This document shows, piece after piece, positions 21,390 to 33,746 of a stretch of 64,000 bases of DNA. Location of the stretch: contig NC_080698.1 of the NCBI RefSeq assembly GCF_030445035.2, positions 6,124,038 to 6,188,037 of the forward strand. The letters are read 5' to 3'. Under the pieces are notes generated by a model that was not told the origin of the DNA, did not search any database, and saw nothing but the letters and a program-made list of their open reading frames with translations. This stretch comes from Dasypus novemcinctus. Taxonomy: Eukaryota > Chordata > Mammalia > Cingulata > Dasypodidae. Every line of letters starts with the position of its first letter. Position 1 is the stretch's first letter. Position numbers and translations under genes: made by a program.

Positions 21390-21999
21390 GCATCCCAATT
21401 ATCTGGCGGGTTGCCATTGCTGGGCATTGTGCTGGGTATGGAGCTGGGGTGGGAGTGGAGTGAGGTGAAAGGTGCATACGATTGAGGGTGACGCACGGTG
21501 TCTGCCTGGGAGGTGCTCAGGGGCTGGTGGAGGTGAAAGGCAGAGGGGTGGGTGGTCACAGAATAGGGGCATGAACGCAGTAATACAGCCATGGCGCAAA
21601 TGCCGCGGGTGGGAGGTGGGGCCATGAGAGATTTCTTCTTTTCTATTCATTATTTTTCATATTTGCTAATGAACGTGTTTGTTGTATAATGGATAAAAAT
21701 AAAAGTTACAAGGAAAAAATATTTGGGGAGTAACTTAACTCTAGGGGAGTTGGCAAAGGCTCTACTCGGAAGGGAACATCTGGATGAGGTGCAGTTTCCC
21801 AGAGGAGGGGAAGAGGAAAACGCTTCCCTGGCTGGTGTGGGTCCGTCTCCCACCGCCCACGACCCATCACCCTGGAGCCCACGCTTTACCCCTTAGCAGC
21901 ATGTCTGCTGTGGATGGGGGGGGAGGGCTCTAACTGCCCTTGGAGAGAGGCGAGGGAAGAGATGCTGGGAGCGTGGACTGCTGACTGCACTGCCAGGAT

Positions 22000-22150
22000 T
22001 TGTAGGCCAGCTCTGGCCACTGACTAGCTGTGTGGCCTGTGACTCATTAATTAACCCACCTGAGACCTTCGTTTCCTCTCACCTGTGAAATGGGCATTAA
22101 ATAGTTCCTGGACCACAAGTACTTAGTAGGTGCCTGGCACCAAGTATGTA
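22000..22150 (+). repeat. MIR relic
   Basis: It contains 'gccactgactagctgtgtggcctgtg', 'ttcgtttcctctcacctgtgaaatgggcat' and 'gtacttagtaggtgcctggcacc', the full MIR order. Confidence 0.6.
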
Positions 22151-23004
22151 GCCGGTAAGTCTAGTGGTTGGCAGCAGGGCTCCTGAGCGCCAGGTGCGCC
22201 ATCCCTGCCTGACTTCCCGCTCCTCAGTCACCTCGGGAGCTTGAAATCGGTGGAGGTGGTGGTGCTTACAGTGTGGAAGTCAGCAGCTGCTGTACGCCCA
22301 GACCCGCCCAGCACCTGTGGGGACCCCTGCCAGGGCCTGTGCAAAGATGCCCACCGCCCCCCAGTTCTTTGTGAAGATTTTCCCTTAGAAAAGCAAGTCC
22401 ATCAGTTGTCATAATTGGTATGAAAATTTATGCTGAGCTTACACTGGCAACAAGAAGTATTCCTGAAAAGAAGGGGAAGTAGTAACGTTCTTTGGCACGT
22501 GAAGAGTTACTAACTTAATACTACCAAATTCAGAGATTTGAGGTCCACTTTCCGGTGGCCGAGGGTGTTTGTCTCCCTGGTTTATGTCGGATGTTAGTTT
22601 TCCCCACGTTGCTTTTCTACTCTGTTCGTTAGAAAAAGGTGCAGACGAATCGGCTCTTTGTCCGAAGTACCATTCTTTATTTAACTGTGATTCTCCAGCT
22701 AGAGTTGTCTGTTTTTTTCACTTATGCCACCTTATTTTGGACAAGTAGCAAGTGCAAGCAAATTGCTGAAGATTAAGATTTTACAACAAAACTGTACCCT
22801 TATGAAAGGGCGTGGGGAAGCCTGTTAGCAGGCCGATGGTTAGGGGTGTGTGTGGGGGTTCTAATTCCCTCGGGTGGGTTGGGGTGCTACAGGGAAAGCT
22901 CAAGGCAGAGCCCCAACTCAGGCCCATCTGGCAAACTGGGCTCTCCTGCCCGAGCTGAGACCCGGGGCAGGGCTGGGTCCAGGAACTGGACAACGTGAGT
23001 GTAA

Positions 23005-23185
23005 ACCCCGTTCTACTGCTTTCTAGCTGAGTGGCCCTGCGCAAGGTGTTGACCATCTCTGAATTGCACTTTCCTCATCTGTAAGATGGGGATAATGAAA
23101 ATTCCTCCACAAAAGTTGCTGGGGTTAAACCAGACAGTGCATGCGTCTGGCACATAATAGTCCCTTAAGACGTGGTAGCTGTAAG
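23005..23185 (+). repeat. MIR relic
   Basis: It contains 'ctgctttctagctgagtggccctgcgcaagg', 'cactttcctcatctgtaagatggggat' and 'gtctggcacataatagtccct', the MIR order. Confidence 0.6.
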
Positions 23186-23667
23186 TATTATTTATTCTGG
23201 TCTGATTTACTCTGAGCTGCTTGGGAGAGGCATTCACCACCATTTAGTAAGTCAGTCCCTGCTCTCCTCTGCCTGGCATTTGCCACATAGAGTTGCCCTC
23301 TGAGAGGCAGCTTGACTGCAGATCCTGGCCTCGGCTCCTGGTAACTCTCCCCCCGTGCTTGAACCCTTGCTTGCTATTTGGTGTATGGGACCAAACACCA
23401 GGTGACTCGTGTTCTCCTTGGGCCTAGTTTCATTTGCCGTTTAAGATGATAAGCCGTCTCTTTTCACGTGTCCTCCATATTCCCTGAAATTAGTTTCTTG
23501 TTAATTTTCAGAGCCCATATCTAAATCAGAACAGCCCAAATGCAAACACCAAATTTGGCAAAACCGTGTCCTACAATTTTTAGGTTGTGTGGCATAAGAG
23601 AAATAGACACCTCGGTTTAATTGCCAACAATTTGGAAGCCTGTTGAACTCTCCGTTTTGTTGTGTTT

Positions 23668-23870
23668 TTTTGAGGTTACCAGGGGCTGGGGATTGAATCT
23701 GGGACCTCATATGTGGGAAGCCAGGGCTCAAACACTGAGCCACATTGGCTTCCCTGAATTGGTTTTTTTGTTTATTTTGCTTGTTGTTTGTTTGCTTGCT
23801 TGTTTGTTTCTCCAGGAGGCACCGGAATTGAACCTGGGGCCTCCCATGTCCTGCTTGAGCCTCATTCACT
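23668..23870 (-). mobile_element. Antisense dimeric tRNA-type SINE
   Basis: Two complements of the SINE head lie in tandem: about 23670-23755 ('accaggggctggggattgaatctgggacctcatatgtggg...gagccacattggcttccc') and about 23812-23865 ('ccaggaggcaccggaattgaacctggggcctcccatg'). They are joined by a (ttgtttgc)n-like linker. The dimer layout recurs at 38562-38785 with the same 'ctgaattggttttttt' junction, so it is a genuine dimeric subfamily. Confidence 0.65.
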
Positions 23871-24479
23871 CCCTCTCTTGTTTTTAAATCCTCCCTTCCC
23901 AGGTCAGAACTGGTCCCAGAGGTAGAGCAAGATTGGACTCAGGCCAAGTTCAACGATCCTCACTCTAAGGAGGAAAGGAATATCTACTCTCAGACTTGTC
24001 CAGCAGTCTGATATGTATTAATTAATTCAGCCAAGAAAGAGTCGTTGAATACCAGCTTGGTTCTGAGCACTGGGCTTTCTACTCTGTTAAATAGAAATGT
24101 TGGAGTCTCCGGTTGAAAATCAGGCGTGGGTCTAATACTTCAGTAAGCTCTGCCTTTTTCTATAGCTTGTTAATGTTGGCATGCGTGCTTTGTTCACCGT
24201 GCTATGGGGAATACTGCTCAGGCACCCGAGCTCAGCATTAAGGGAAGTCGGAGAAGACAGGCCGAGCTCTGAGTCTGTTCTCCCCAAGGCCACCGGTGAC
24301 CGCCTCGGAGTGTCTGTCGTCCCCTTTCCCAGCCCTCAGCAGCATGTCACAGTGGCCACTTTCTCCGTCTTGGTGTGAGACCTCATGCCCCTGCCCTGTG
24401 GCCTCTTCCTTCCAGGGTATTCCAGCCTTTTCCTGTGTCACTCCATCGAGGCACGCTCTTTCCCAGCTCGAGGACTTTC

Positions 24480-25020
24480 CTCTTTACTCCTAGCTTGCTA
24501 GCGTTTTTATCACTAATGGCTATGGTTTTTGTCAGATGCCGTTTCTGTATCTATTAAGGTGAGATGTGGGTTTTCTCCTTGAATCTGCTAATGTGAGTTA
24601 CCTTGAGGGATTTTTTCAAAGTAAACCAAACCTTACATTCCTCAGACAAATTCCACTTGGCCATGATATATTTTTCTTTTTTTATATTGCTGTATTCAGT
24701 TTCCTAATATCCCTTTGTATGTGTGGGATATTGACCTGCAGTTTTCTTTTCTTGTAATACCCTTGTCAGGTTTTGATATTAGGTTAATGCTGGCCTCATG
24801 AAACCAGCTAGAAAGTAGTCTTACCTTCTTGTTTTCTGAAAGTGTTATGTAATATTGTTAATCTTTCTCCCTTAAGTGTTTGATAGCATTCACTAGGGAA
24901 GTCTGGGCTTAATTTTTCTTTGTGGGAAATTTTTAAATTACAGATTCTCTTTCTTTAATGAGTATAGGACTATTCAGATCTTCTATTTCTTTTTGTGTCC
25001 ATTTTAGTAAATTCTTTTGT
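24480..25020 (-). pseudogene. Ancient L1 ORF2 relic, antisense
   Basis: The + strand reads as the complement of the L1 reverse-transcriptase coding region: 'ggctatggtttttgtcagatgccgtttctgtatctattaaggtgagatg', 'ttgatattaggttaatgctggcctcatgaaa' and 'agattctctttctttaatgagtataggactattcagat'. Several stops and indels interrupt it, so it is a dead fragment. Confidence 0.65.
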
Positions 25021-25312
25021 TCAAGAACTTTTCTGTCCTCCCCTGGGTTCTCTTCTCAGCTGCCTTCTCTCTTTTCTCTATCCACCTTCCCTAGTGATCT
25101 TCTCCATTCCCATTAGTTTCAATATGGGCCTTTTAAAAATTACAACCATTTTCAACACAGAAGTACATGGGACAATATCACAAACCTCAGACCTACCATC
25201 CTGACGAACCAGGTATTAGCATTTAATCATACATGCTTCAGTTCTATTTGTTTTTTAATAAAATGTTAAAGATTCAATTGTACCCCTCTATAATTGGATT
25301 CTTTTGTTGTTG

Positions 25313-25714
25313 TTTTTTAAGATTTATTTTATTCCCCCTCTATCCCCCGTTGTCTGCTCTGTGTCCATTTGCTGTGTGTTCTTCTGCATCTGCTTGCATT
25401 CCCTGCAGCACCAGGAAACTGTATGTCTTTTTTGTTGTGTCACCTTACTGTGTCAGCTCTCCATGTGTGTGGTGCCATGCCTGTGTGGGCTGTGCTTTTT
25501 TTCATGTGGGGCAGCTCTCCTTGCGGGGCACACTCCTTGTGCGTGGGGCTCCCTCATGGGGGGGTGCCCCCGCATGGCATGGCACTCCTTGCACATGGCA
25601 GCACTGCATGTGGGCCAGCTCACCACATGGTTCAGGAGGCCCTGGGTACCAAACCCTGGATGCTCCATATGGTAGGTGGATGCTCTATCAGATAAGCCAC
25701 ATCTGCTTCCCCCT
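25313..25714 (-). mobile_element. DAS-type SINE, diverged full-length copy
   Basis: The T-rich tail 'aagatttattttattccccctc' is at the left, then the body ('gtgtcagctctccatgtgtgtggtgcc', 'ggcagctctccttgcgggg'). The head complement ends 'tctatcagataagccacatctgcttccccc'. CpG sites of the consensus are largely TG/CA here, so this copy is older than those at 52728 and 58371. I found no clear target duplication. Confidence 0.75.
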
Positions 25715-26384
25715 AAAGCCACTCCATTGGCAGCAGCCTTATTCCTGCCCCTGTGGTTTTACCCACGGAGCTCCTCTTGGGTGCCTCTCATCACCCTCTG
25801 GGAACAGCTCAGTCTTGTCATCTTTAAGGCCCATTTAAATTCTTGCTTCTACCTTAGACCCATCCTTGAGTCTCTTGCCTACATTTATCAAGAAATAATT
25901 TAGCACTTAGTTAGAACAACAAACTAATTTTAGGTAAGTCCCTGTGTCCTCCACTTGTTTTTATCTCTGCACTGATACATTACAAGCTTCCTAAGGGCAG
26001 GCAAGTTCTTTCTAACTTCTTGCATGTTAGCAGCATGTCATGTGTTTCATGATCAAATGTAACCAATATTCTCTAGGAGTTTACAGTCTGGTAAGTCTTA
26101 ACTATTTCTGAATTGACTGATTCAACAGAGGTTTTAAAAAACATCTGACTTCTTTGTTTAGATCTGGACTAAGTACTCATTCTACATGGTAATAGCCCGA
26201 AAGGAGTATTTATCAAACTTGGGAATTCATAAATCCCAACGACAAAATCATGGGCCTGTTTGGCAAATATTGAATTAAAAGTTAAGCCTTGTCACTTTAG
26301 GCGATCACTTGGTATTGCCATGATTATAAACACCATCCCAATTCACATGGCAGTTCTTGATAAGATGTATCAATCAGGAGAAGC

Positions 26385-26740
26385 TAGGTTATCCTGTGTA
26401 ATAAACAGCCCTCAAATCAGTGGCTTCAAACAGCTGTTTTTGCTTGTGCTGTGTCTAGCATACGTCAGCAGGAAGACTCGGAGTCTCAAGGTCGTTGCCT
26501 CAGGCTGACGGGAGTTCTTATTCCAAGGGGTACCTCTCCGGGCTCTGTGGCTGGGAGAAGGGTGGGTGGCTCCACAGCGGCTCCTAAACCCACCTAGACA
26601 GATGTCACTTCCACTGACATGGCCACAAATAAACCCAAAGAAGGTGAAGAAGGACCTGCTACTGTGTACCAGGGTAGAGAGGAGAGTCAGCACGTTTGAG
26701 AGGCGTTCCGATGACTGCCACACAAGGGGCATTCTTACCT
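26385..26740 (-). repeat. Possible ancient LTR-like repeat
   Basis: The opening 'ggttatcctgtgtaataaacagccctcaaatcagtggcttcaaacagctgtttttgcttgtgctg' resembles the antisense start of several old mammalian repeats. The remainder is too diverged for me to name. Single-copy intron is the alternative. Confidence 0.3.
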
Positions 26741-27736
26741 GGAGTTTCCTTTTTTAAGTCCATTATCAATGTGAAGTGAAACACTGAGAAACTGCCAGAG
26801 AAAACCAGCAGACCCCGGAATGGGAGCCTGTGTAGGGTGAAAGACGCTGCTCAGAGCACAGAGTTGTCGCTCCGTCGGGCTTGGCGGCCAGCCCCTCGGG
26901 CGCGGCCAGCCTTTCTGTGGATGGCTGGGGTTCTCAAACAGGAGGCTGCGACTTGGTTCCTGGAGAGCCCACCAAAAGGGAAGGCTGTGATCCACCTAGG
27001 GTGGGCTTCGGAATCCGCGCTGGAAGTAAGCAGTGCAGGTAATTCTGATGCCAGTGGCACAGGTTTGGCACTTAGAAAAATAGTCATGAATGTGATGCAG
27101 AACTTCCCAGAGCCAAATGGATGTGGTTTTCCGGGTTCAGAAACAGATCCCATTGGAGTGAGAAGAAAAGCTCAAGGTCACAGGCAGCTGCTCTGGCCAC
27201 GGACACATAGTTGGTTTGCTGTGGTGGACACTGTAGGTGCAGAGGCAGGGGGTTGGGGACCTCAGGCGACGGCAACGACGATGCCCGCCCTTCCCACCGC
27301 GCATGTTTGTTCCAAGCTCCACGTGAGGTAGTCAGTGAGGAAATCCTTTTAAAACCGTAATGGAGTTTTCAAGCATAGCACAATTAATAGGAACAATACG
27401 TATGTAGTCCTAAGGTTTGGGTGTTGAAGCAGGAGCCAGCTGAAGCCAGAGATAAATTATTCTGTTCCAGCCCCAGAAAGGCCGCACTGCCAGTCGCCTT
27501 CCTCACCTCACAGAATGATGACAGGTTTAAAGCTTACCACCATGCGTGGGTTCCGTTGTGTTTTCATGTTGTATGCACAGATGGCTGAGAAAGAGAATTG
27601 CCCGCCTCCCACCTCAGCTGGCCTCCCCAGCACCTTCTGGTCCAAAAGTGGAGTGACTAAAGCTTCAAGAGGCCAAGTCCACCTCACAGAGCTGCTGTTA
27701 GACTCATTTGTCTTGGGCAAAAAGCCACCGGCCACA

Positions 27737-27766
27737 GCCCGAGTAGTTTTCTGCTCGGGCCTTTTT
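27737..27766 (+). repeat. 10-bp stem, UUUU loop, followed by a T run
   Basis: GCCCGAGTAG (27737-27746), loop TTTT and CTGCTCGGGC (27751-27760) form a continuous stem with one G-T pair, followed by CTTTTT. It resembles a bacterial intrinsic terminator or a pol III stop. In mammalian intron DNA a structure this short is expected a few times per window by chance. Confidence 0.3.
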
Positions 27767-28469
27767 GCCGTTCATGTGGCGGGGACGGAGAGTTAGGCCG
27801 TGTGTCTGGAGGTTGCATAGTTACCAGGCGATTGCCCATAAATATCCAGAGGCAAGGGAGTCCTTTGCACATGAGCAGTGTGCCAGGCCATCCACGTGCC
27901 CAGGGAGTGCATAGCACGGCATTCAGTTGTCAAGTTTTCAAATCTCTGAAGCATCTGAAAGCAGAGAGTGGATTCCTAAGGCTTGTCCTCTGAGATGAAA
28001 TTCGAAGGGGTGAATGAATTGCTGGGTCAGTGCCCTGATTGGAAATCAGCTGGTTTACCTGCCTTCTCTGTCTTCCACGTTCCCAGAGGGTCTTCTGCTT
28101 TGGAGCCAGGTACAGTCATCTGGATTTTGTACTCTCGGTATACCTTGATTTTGATCCCTAATTTATAATAATGCTGGGTTAGTAAACTTGTTAAATAAAA
28201 TCGAATGTTGTGTTCCTCTTCTTGGAAATAAAAAGTTTTGAGCATACTCCAAAGAAACCATGACCCTTTCTGAAAAGAGCAGTTTTTTTGAGAAGCAGTA
28301 GCCATGGTTGCTCTCAGTTAGAAGCTGAAATTGATTCCAAATGTAAAGTTTGTTTTTCTGATGAAAGGGAGAGAAAGCTGGTCCTTTCTAGGGGGTAGGC
28401 TGGCTCTTTCATAGTAAGAACTGTGCTATTTTCTCTCTACTGGGAAGGCTTCCCTTCTGCTTCCAGACT

Positions 28470-28560
28470 TTTTTTTAGGTACCAGGGCCAGGGACTGAAC
28501 CCAGGACCTTGTATGTGGTATGCCGGTGCTCAACCACTTGAGCTACACCGACTCCCCCCA
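28470..28560 (-). mobile_element. Antisense tRNA-type SINE head
   Basis: 'taggtaccagggccagggactgaacccaggaccttgtatgtggtatgccggtgctcaaccacttgagctacaccgactccccc' is the complement of a SINE head with B box and A box. It is a monomeric copy with the T-rich end at the left. Confidence 0.65.
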
Positions 28561-29609
28561 AACTCTTCTGAACTCTACTTGGTCTTACTTCCTGTGCCAG
28601 ACAAGAAGCTGTCCCTTCTTTATTTCCTTCTTCTTAAAAAATACTCTAAAATTGTGCTTAAGGTAAAATTCAGATGTATTTCCCCTTAAATAAATACTTG
28701 CATGGCACAGGTAACGCTGCAGTCCCCTCTGACCACCCTGGCCCTCTCGGCAGCAACCCCTGCCATTTCCCAGTGCCTGTCCCCCTAGAGCTGTGTAGCC
28801 CCGTCTCGGCCGGCTACCATCCAGGCCTTGGACATCCCCACGAGGTGGGAGGCAGGGCTGCTTGGAGCCCTGGTCTCATCTCTTTAGGGCCCTGCTCAGG
28901 GAGGAAAGGGGGCCCCCACCCCTCAGCTCAGGAGACATGGGCTGGCATGGTGGCAGGGGACCCCATGACATGGGACGTGAGGTGCTTCCGGTGCTGAAGG
29001 GCAGGCCAGCAGAGGCCATCGGCCTCGTGGCAGGTCCCATGCTGCACTGCGCATGCAGGTGTAGAGTCCTCGGCAGCTCGAGGCAGCTGCTCCCAGCCAC
29101 TGTTGAAAGCTGAGGCTAAGAGGAGGCATGTGGCTAATGCCTCCTGCTAGTAAGCGGCAGGTTTACAAACCACACAGCCTCCCGGGGAGCAAGGGTGTTA
29201 CTGCTTCCCTCTCACAGGCCAGAGGGGAGAGTGGCTCTGACTTCAGAGGGATGGGCTTCATTCTCTCGGTGGGCTTATCCCTGGAGGGGAGAGGAGCAAT
29301 CCTCAGACTAGCAAAACCCAATTAAAATATAATGATGTGCTACGAAGATGTGCAGAATTAAAGTGTGACTTGAAGGTGAGTGGCTACAGGCGCTGAGAGG
29401 AGCCTGACTTTTTTTTTAATGTTGCGGGTTATGACAGGACTAGGGTGAGGACAGACCTGGGGCCTGGGATGCTTGTACTTGACACGGGGTGGCCAGTGGT
29501 CAGCAGGTGACACCAGCGTCACTCAGGAGAGTCCATGGACGGGGCGTAAGGATGGAAGGAAGCTCTGGGCTCACACGTGCCCGGGGGAAGCGGGTTTTGG
29601 GTGCCAATT

Positions 29610-29985
29610 TGTTGTTTACGTCAAAAATCTTTAAATGTTTCATACCCTTTTATCCTGTAATTACACTCATGCAAAGGAAATGTCAGGTATCTGCACAAAG
29701 ATTGCTGCCCAAGAAGGTTTTAGCCTTTTTTATAATAGTGAAAAGGGGAAACAACTTGTAGGAAAACAGTTAAACATAGCAGGTGCCATACTAAGAGGGT
29801 CCATTGATAGAATGTACACAGGAAAGAACAGATGAAAACACATTTCTCAATAATGGGATCCAATTTTGAGAAAAATTGCATGGGGATTTACCAAATTTAA
29901 CGGCTTATATATGGCTGCCTGGTAGAATTGCAGGTGAGTTTTACTTTCTTCTGAATATGTTTGTGTCAAGTTATTTATAAAAGCA
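29610..29985 (+). repeat. Ancient LINE (HAL1/L1-like) relic, sense
   Basis: The order 'tcatacccttttatcctgtaattacactcatgcaaaggaa', 'atctgcacaaagattgctg', 'ttttttataatagtgaaaaggggaaacaacttg' and 'gggatccaattttgagaaaaattgcatgggg' is typical of the 3' part of old HAL1/L1-like elements. It is one of the few LINE pieces in sense orientation to LARS2. Confidence 0.45.
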
Positions 29986-30269
29986 AACAGGACCATTCTT
30001 CAGGTGACTCAGTCCTGTCCTGCTGTGCTCAGTGGTGGGTGGTACAGAACATGCTCTGGGTGTCATTTGCCACCACGAGGAAGTGGACATGAGCACAAGC
30101 TCGGGTGCTCTGGTGACCAAGAAAAACCAGCTTGTGGCGGGGGCAGGCCGGGAGCAGGACAGGGGTCAGAGGTGGGCTGTTCTCTCAGAATGCTGGGGCC
30201 TGGGGCAGACTCTTCTAGGAATGCTGGGGCTGATGGGCCGACAGCTCCTCTGGGGCTGGGGGGAAGCCG

Positions 30270-30500
30270 GGCCTGAGGACTTGGCCCGGAGGGCCAGCGC
30301 GGGCGCCTCTCCTGACAGGCAGAAGCGGCTCCTGAGGCGCCCCGGGCTAGGGCCTGCTCCCACTGGCGTTCCTTCACGGCCTGAGGTCGGCCCGAGAGCT
30401 CGCTCCCCAGCCGCCCGCGGAGTCCTCAGCCCTGCTGAAGCCAGTGCTCCTAGTGTGACGTCACGCGCTGGGCCCCAGGCTCTTAAACTGTCACATAAGG
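30270..30500. promoter_or_regulatory. CpG-rich intronic block with a full CRE (TGACGTCA at 30456-30463)
   Basis: GC content and CpG density rise here ('cggagggccagcgcgggcgcc', 'ccgcccgcggagtc', 'gtgacgtcacgcgctggg'), far above flanking intron. The palindromic cAMP-response element TGACGTCA is exact. The block could be an enhancer, an alternative promoter or merely a remnant GC-rich patch; the sequence alone does not decide. Confidence 0.4.
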
Positions 30501-30639
30501 GGGCCAGGGGCGATGGCAGGGTCGAGCGCAACGACCTCTCTGATCACTAAGATCTCCTGATTCCTTGCTCTTCCAAGGCTGGAACCATCTTATAGGGAGT
30601 GAGTGCCAAGCAACAATCTCTCATGCAAGGACTGTCTAT

Positions 30640-30770
30640 ATAACACTGCAGGCCCTGCTGTAAGCACTTTCCTTACATTAACTCATTTAGTCCTCACAGC
30701 AATCCGCCGAGGTAGATACTGTTATTTTACCCATTTTACAGATGAGGAAACTAAGGGGAGATGAAGCTAC
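30640..30770 (+). repeat. L2/MIR-class relic
   Basis: 'ccctgctgtaagcactttccttacattaactcatttagtcctcacagcaatc' and 'ttttacccattttacagatgaggaaactaa' give the standard L2/MIR layout. Confidence 0.55.
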
Positions 30771-31536
30771 ATGTGGAGCATTTCAGGTACCAAAAGGATA
30801 GCTAGCCGTTAGCACTGAATTTCAAAAATTACTCTAAATGTATAGGACTTGCTCAAAACATCTCGTTAGAGCAAGCCTCCCAAGTTATTCTACAGAATAT
30901 CTTTGCCAGCCTCTTTCCTGCTGTAGTCTGGTGTCTGTGTCTAAGCTCTGTTTCCAGGTGCCTGGCTCTGAGTGGGGGCGAGGAGGGTCCCTTCTCCCTG
31001 GTAGGCGTGGAGGAAGAAGTGGACAGGGGGCCTTCCGGAAGAGCATGTGACGCCAGGTGGGGCAGAGCGGTGGAGGAGGGAGGCGAGAAGCAGAGCTGCT
31101 GTGGTTTCGGGGTGGGCTCGAGAGGGTTCTGAGGCATGTGCAAAAAGGGCAAGTGTGCTGGGCTCGGGCAGCTCTTGAGAAGACGAGCGGGCCCGAGCGC
31201 TGGGGAGTGGGAGCCGGCCTTCTTTAGGTCAGCGTGGGGCCTCGGGGAGGCCCTCCCTCAGCATGCCAGTGCACGCCGGAGCTGTCTTCAGGGATGGAAA
31301 TGACCACAGCTGTTCTGTCCGCTCTGCCGGCCGCCAGCCCCCTGTGGCCACTGCCCATTCGAAAGGTAGCTAGTGTGTCCACAGTCCTGACTTTTTTATT
31401 GTATTTAATTTTGATTAATCCAATTTTAAGCTTAAATAGCTGCATGTGACAAGAGGCTGCCAGAATGGCCAGCACGGCTCCTTAATTGGAAAAGACTGAT
31501 GTAAGTTGAGCATTTCGATGGCCTATAAATTATACA

Positions 31537-31566
31537 CCCACACACGCGCACACACATACATGCATG
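31537..31566. repeat. (CA)n-type microsatellite, interrupted
   Basis: 'cccacacacgcgcacacacatacatgcatg' is an interrupted CA/TG-type simple repeat of about 30 bp. Confidence 0.75.
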
Positions 31567-31866
31567 TCTATTTGCAATTGGAAGAAGGCTTTTGAGAAAA
31601 ATATTTTAAAAAACATTTGAGGTTCATTACAGAAAATGTAGATGAGAGAAGTAGAAAGCACCCACAAAAACGCCTACTCAGAGATAACTGCTCTTGGCAC
31701 CTTGGTGTACCTCTTTGTAAATTCTCTTCTGTGCTTCCATCAATAGTAGCCAACTGGCTTTCTGAAGCTCAGTCTGCAGTGGTCCAGAAACGTGCTGGCA
31801 GGAGGGACTGCTGCTTATTGTCCACAAGAGAAGCCTGGGTCGGGGCTAGGGACTTGCCTTGGCTGA

Positions 31867-32100
<234 letters not shown>

Positions 32101-32689
32101 TAAAGAGGATTCTCCACGTTGGTGTTTGTCTTTTAGAAGACTGTATTCTCATCTAAGAAATACCAAAGAGATTCTGGGTATTCATTCGTGTGTTCATTTT
32201 GATGCTTTGTTATTTACGAAGTTATTTCCCTTTCTTTGAGTATTTACATCCGGAAGGAAAAAGAAGGAGAGTGCTGTGTTTATTAAATCTCTGTGATGCC
32301 TCTGCTTCTCTCTTTCACTGTAGTGTGACCTACCTACAAATTCTACATGATAATTTTCTCTGATTCTGTTAAATTTTTGCCTTTACCATCCACAAGCAAG
32401 ACAAACTTAGATACTCACGGTGGAACTATATGGAAGCTTTATTCTGGGTGCGGCTTTCTCCAAGGTCCCTTCCTCGCCCACCCGTCCCGCGTCCTTTGCC
32501 TCCCTTTGCTTTAGGCTGCCCAAGGCTACCCTGTACTGACTTGGGCTTTTTCCTTCCTGAGCCCCTGCTTTTCACTTTTCCAGCATGGTTAGTTCTAGAT
32601 TAGTGAGCAGGATGGGGAAAAAAAGGAGGAAGTGATTCAAACAAAGCCATCAAACGTGGCAAAAAGTAGTTTAATGCAATTTGGACGAG

Positions 32690-32905
32690 AGGTTGAAACC
32701 AGGGCCCTGAGTCAGGTGGGGCCCAGTACCTGCTTTGTAAATAAAGTCTCCTGGGCACCTGGACACACCCAGTCCTTCGCTTTCTGCCTGTGGCTGCTTT
32801 TGCCACACAGGAGCAAAGCCCAGTAGTTGTCAGAGACTGTACGGCCCCACCAAGCTGAAAACATGTACCGCCTGGCCCTCATCAGAAAAGTTTGCTGACC
32901 CCTCA
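32690..32905 (-). mobile_element. hAT-Charlie-type DNA transposon relic
   Basis: Complemented, it reads 'gaggggtcagcaaacttttctgatgagggccaggcggtacatgttttcagc...gggccgtacagtctctgacaactac', and at the far end 'tttacaaagcaggtactgggcccc'. This is the recognisable order of an abundant mammalian hAT relic, with the opposite end degraded. Confidence 0.55.
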
Positions 32906-32929
32906 CTGGAGCTTAGCGGTTGGGAGAGA

Positions 32930-33110
32930 AGGGCCCCTCGGTCAGGCTGTTTCCGAAGTACAAATCTTGCCTTCCCCTCCTGCTAGCTGGTTACCTAGAG
33001 CAAAGTGCTTGACCTCTCGGAGCCTCTGCTTCTTTATCTGTAAAAGAAGGGTAGTTGGAGTTCCTGTCTTACGTGACTGGGGCTAAACTACATTGCACTT
33101 AGCACAGGAC
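32930..33110 (+). repeat. MIR relic
   Basis: It contains 'tgctagctggttacctagagcaaagtgcttgacctctcggagcctctgcttctttatctgtaaaa' and 'ttgcacttagcacaggacttg', the MIR core and 3' part. Confidence 0.6.
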
Positions 33111-33746
33111 TTGAAATCTCAAAATGAGCTGTTGGCCAATCAGAGATGACCTTGAGAACATTTTCATGGTTTTCACTATTCTCAATCTGCTTGACCTGAA
33201 AGAGGATGCAATAGAAATGAATTAGTCCTTTTTCCTGAAAAAAAAAAGAGAGAGAAAAAGAATGGTATGTTTCTTTATTCCATATTTTAAGTTGATTAAT
33301 TCACCTCTAGCCATCTTTCCCAGTCGTTAGATGGTTTTAGATTTTTTGATTGACATCAGTACTGTGTGGTTTCTTTTGGATTCCCACAATTTGAACTCTT
33401 ACATTTTTTATTTCAATCGCTTTTAAAATTGCAAATACTTGGCTAAATGTTTCCTGTAACACAAACTTATTGATAAGCCTGGAGAGGACATATCGATGTC
33501 TGAATGGTTAGGAGAAAGGGCAGTCTTCAAGGGCCAGAGACCAGGGTGGTTTCTAGTGGGTTCTGTATGTGTTCAAATAATAGGTGTTTTCTGTGTGTTG
33601 GTATTTTCACAGATTCTTCGTGATTCATTTAATTTTATTGTCAGGACAAAACAACACAACCCCCTTTTGGGCAGTCTAGACATCCCGGCTTCCTGTCACC
33701 TGCTCCTCCCCCTCTGAAAGCCACACTCTCCCCCTTTGTTTGACAG

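Noticed and set aside
24181-24378. Short open frame near the L1 relic as a gene
   Set aside because: No homology, no splice context, and the neighbouring sequence is an L1 ORF2 relic in the opposite orientation.
30032-30550. 172-codon open frame in the CpG-rich block
   Set aside because: Composition-driven, no domain; retained only as a regulatory candidate region.
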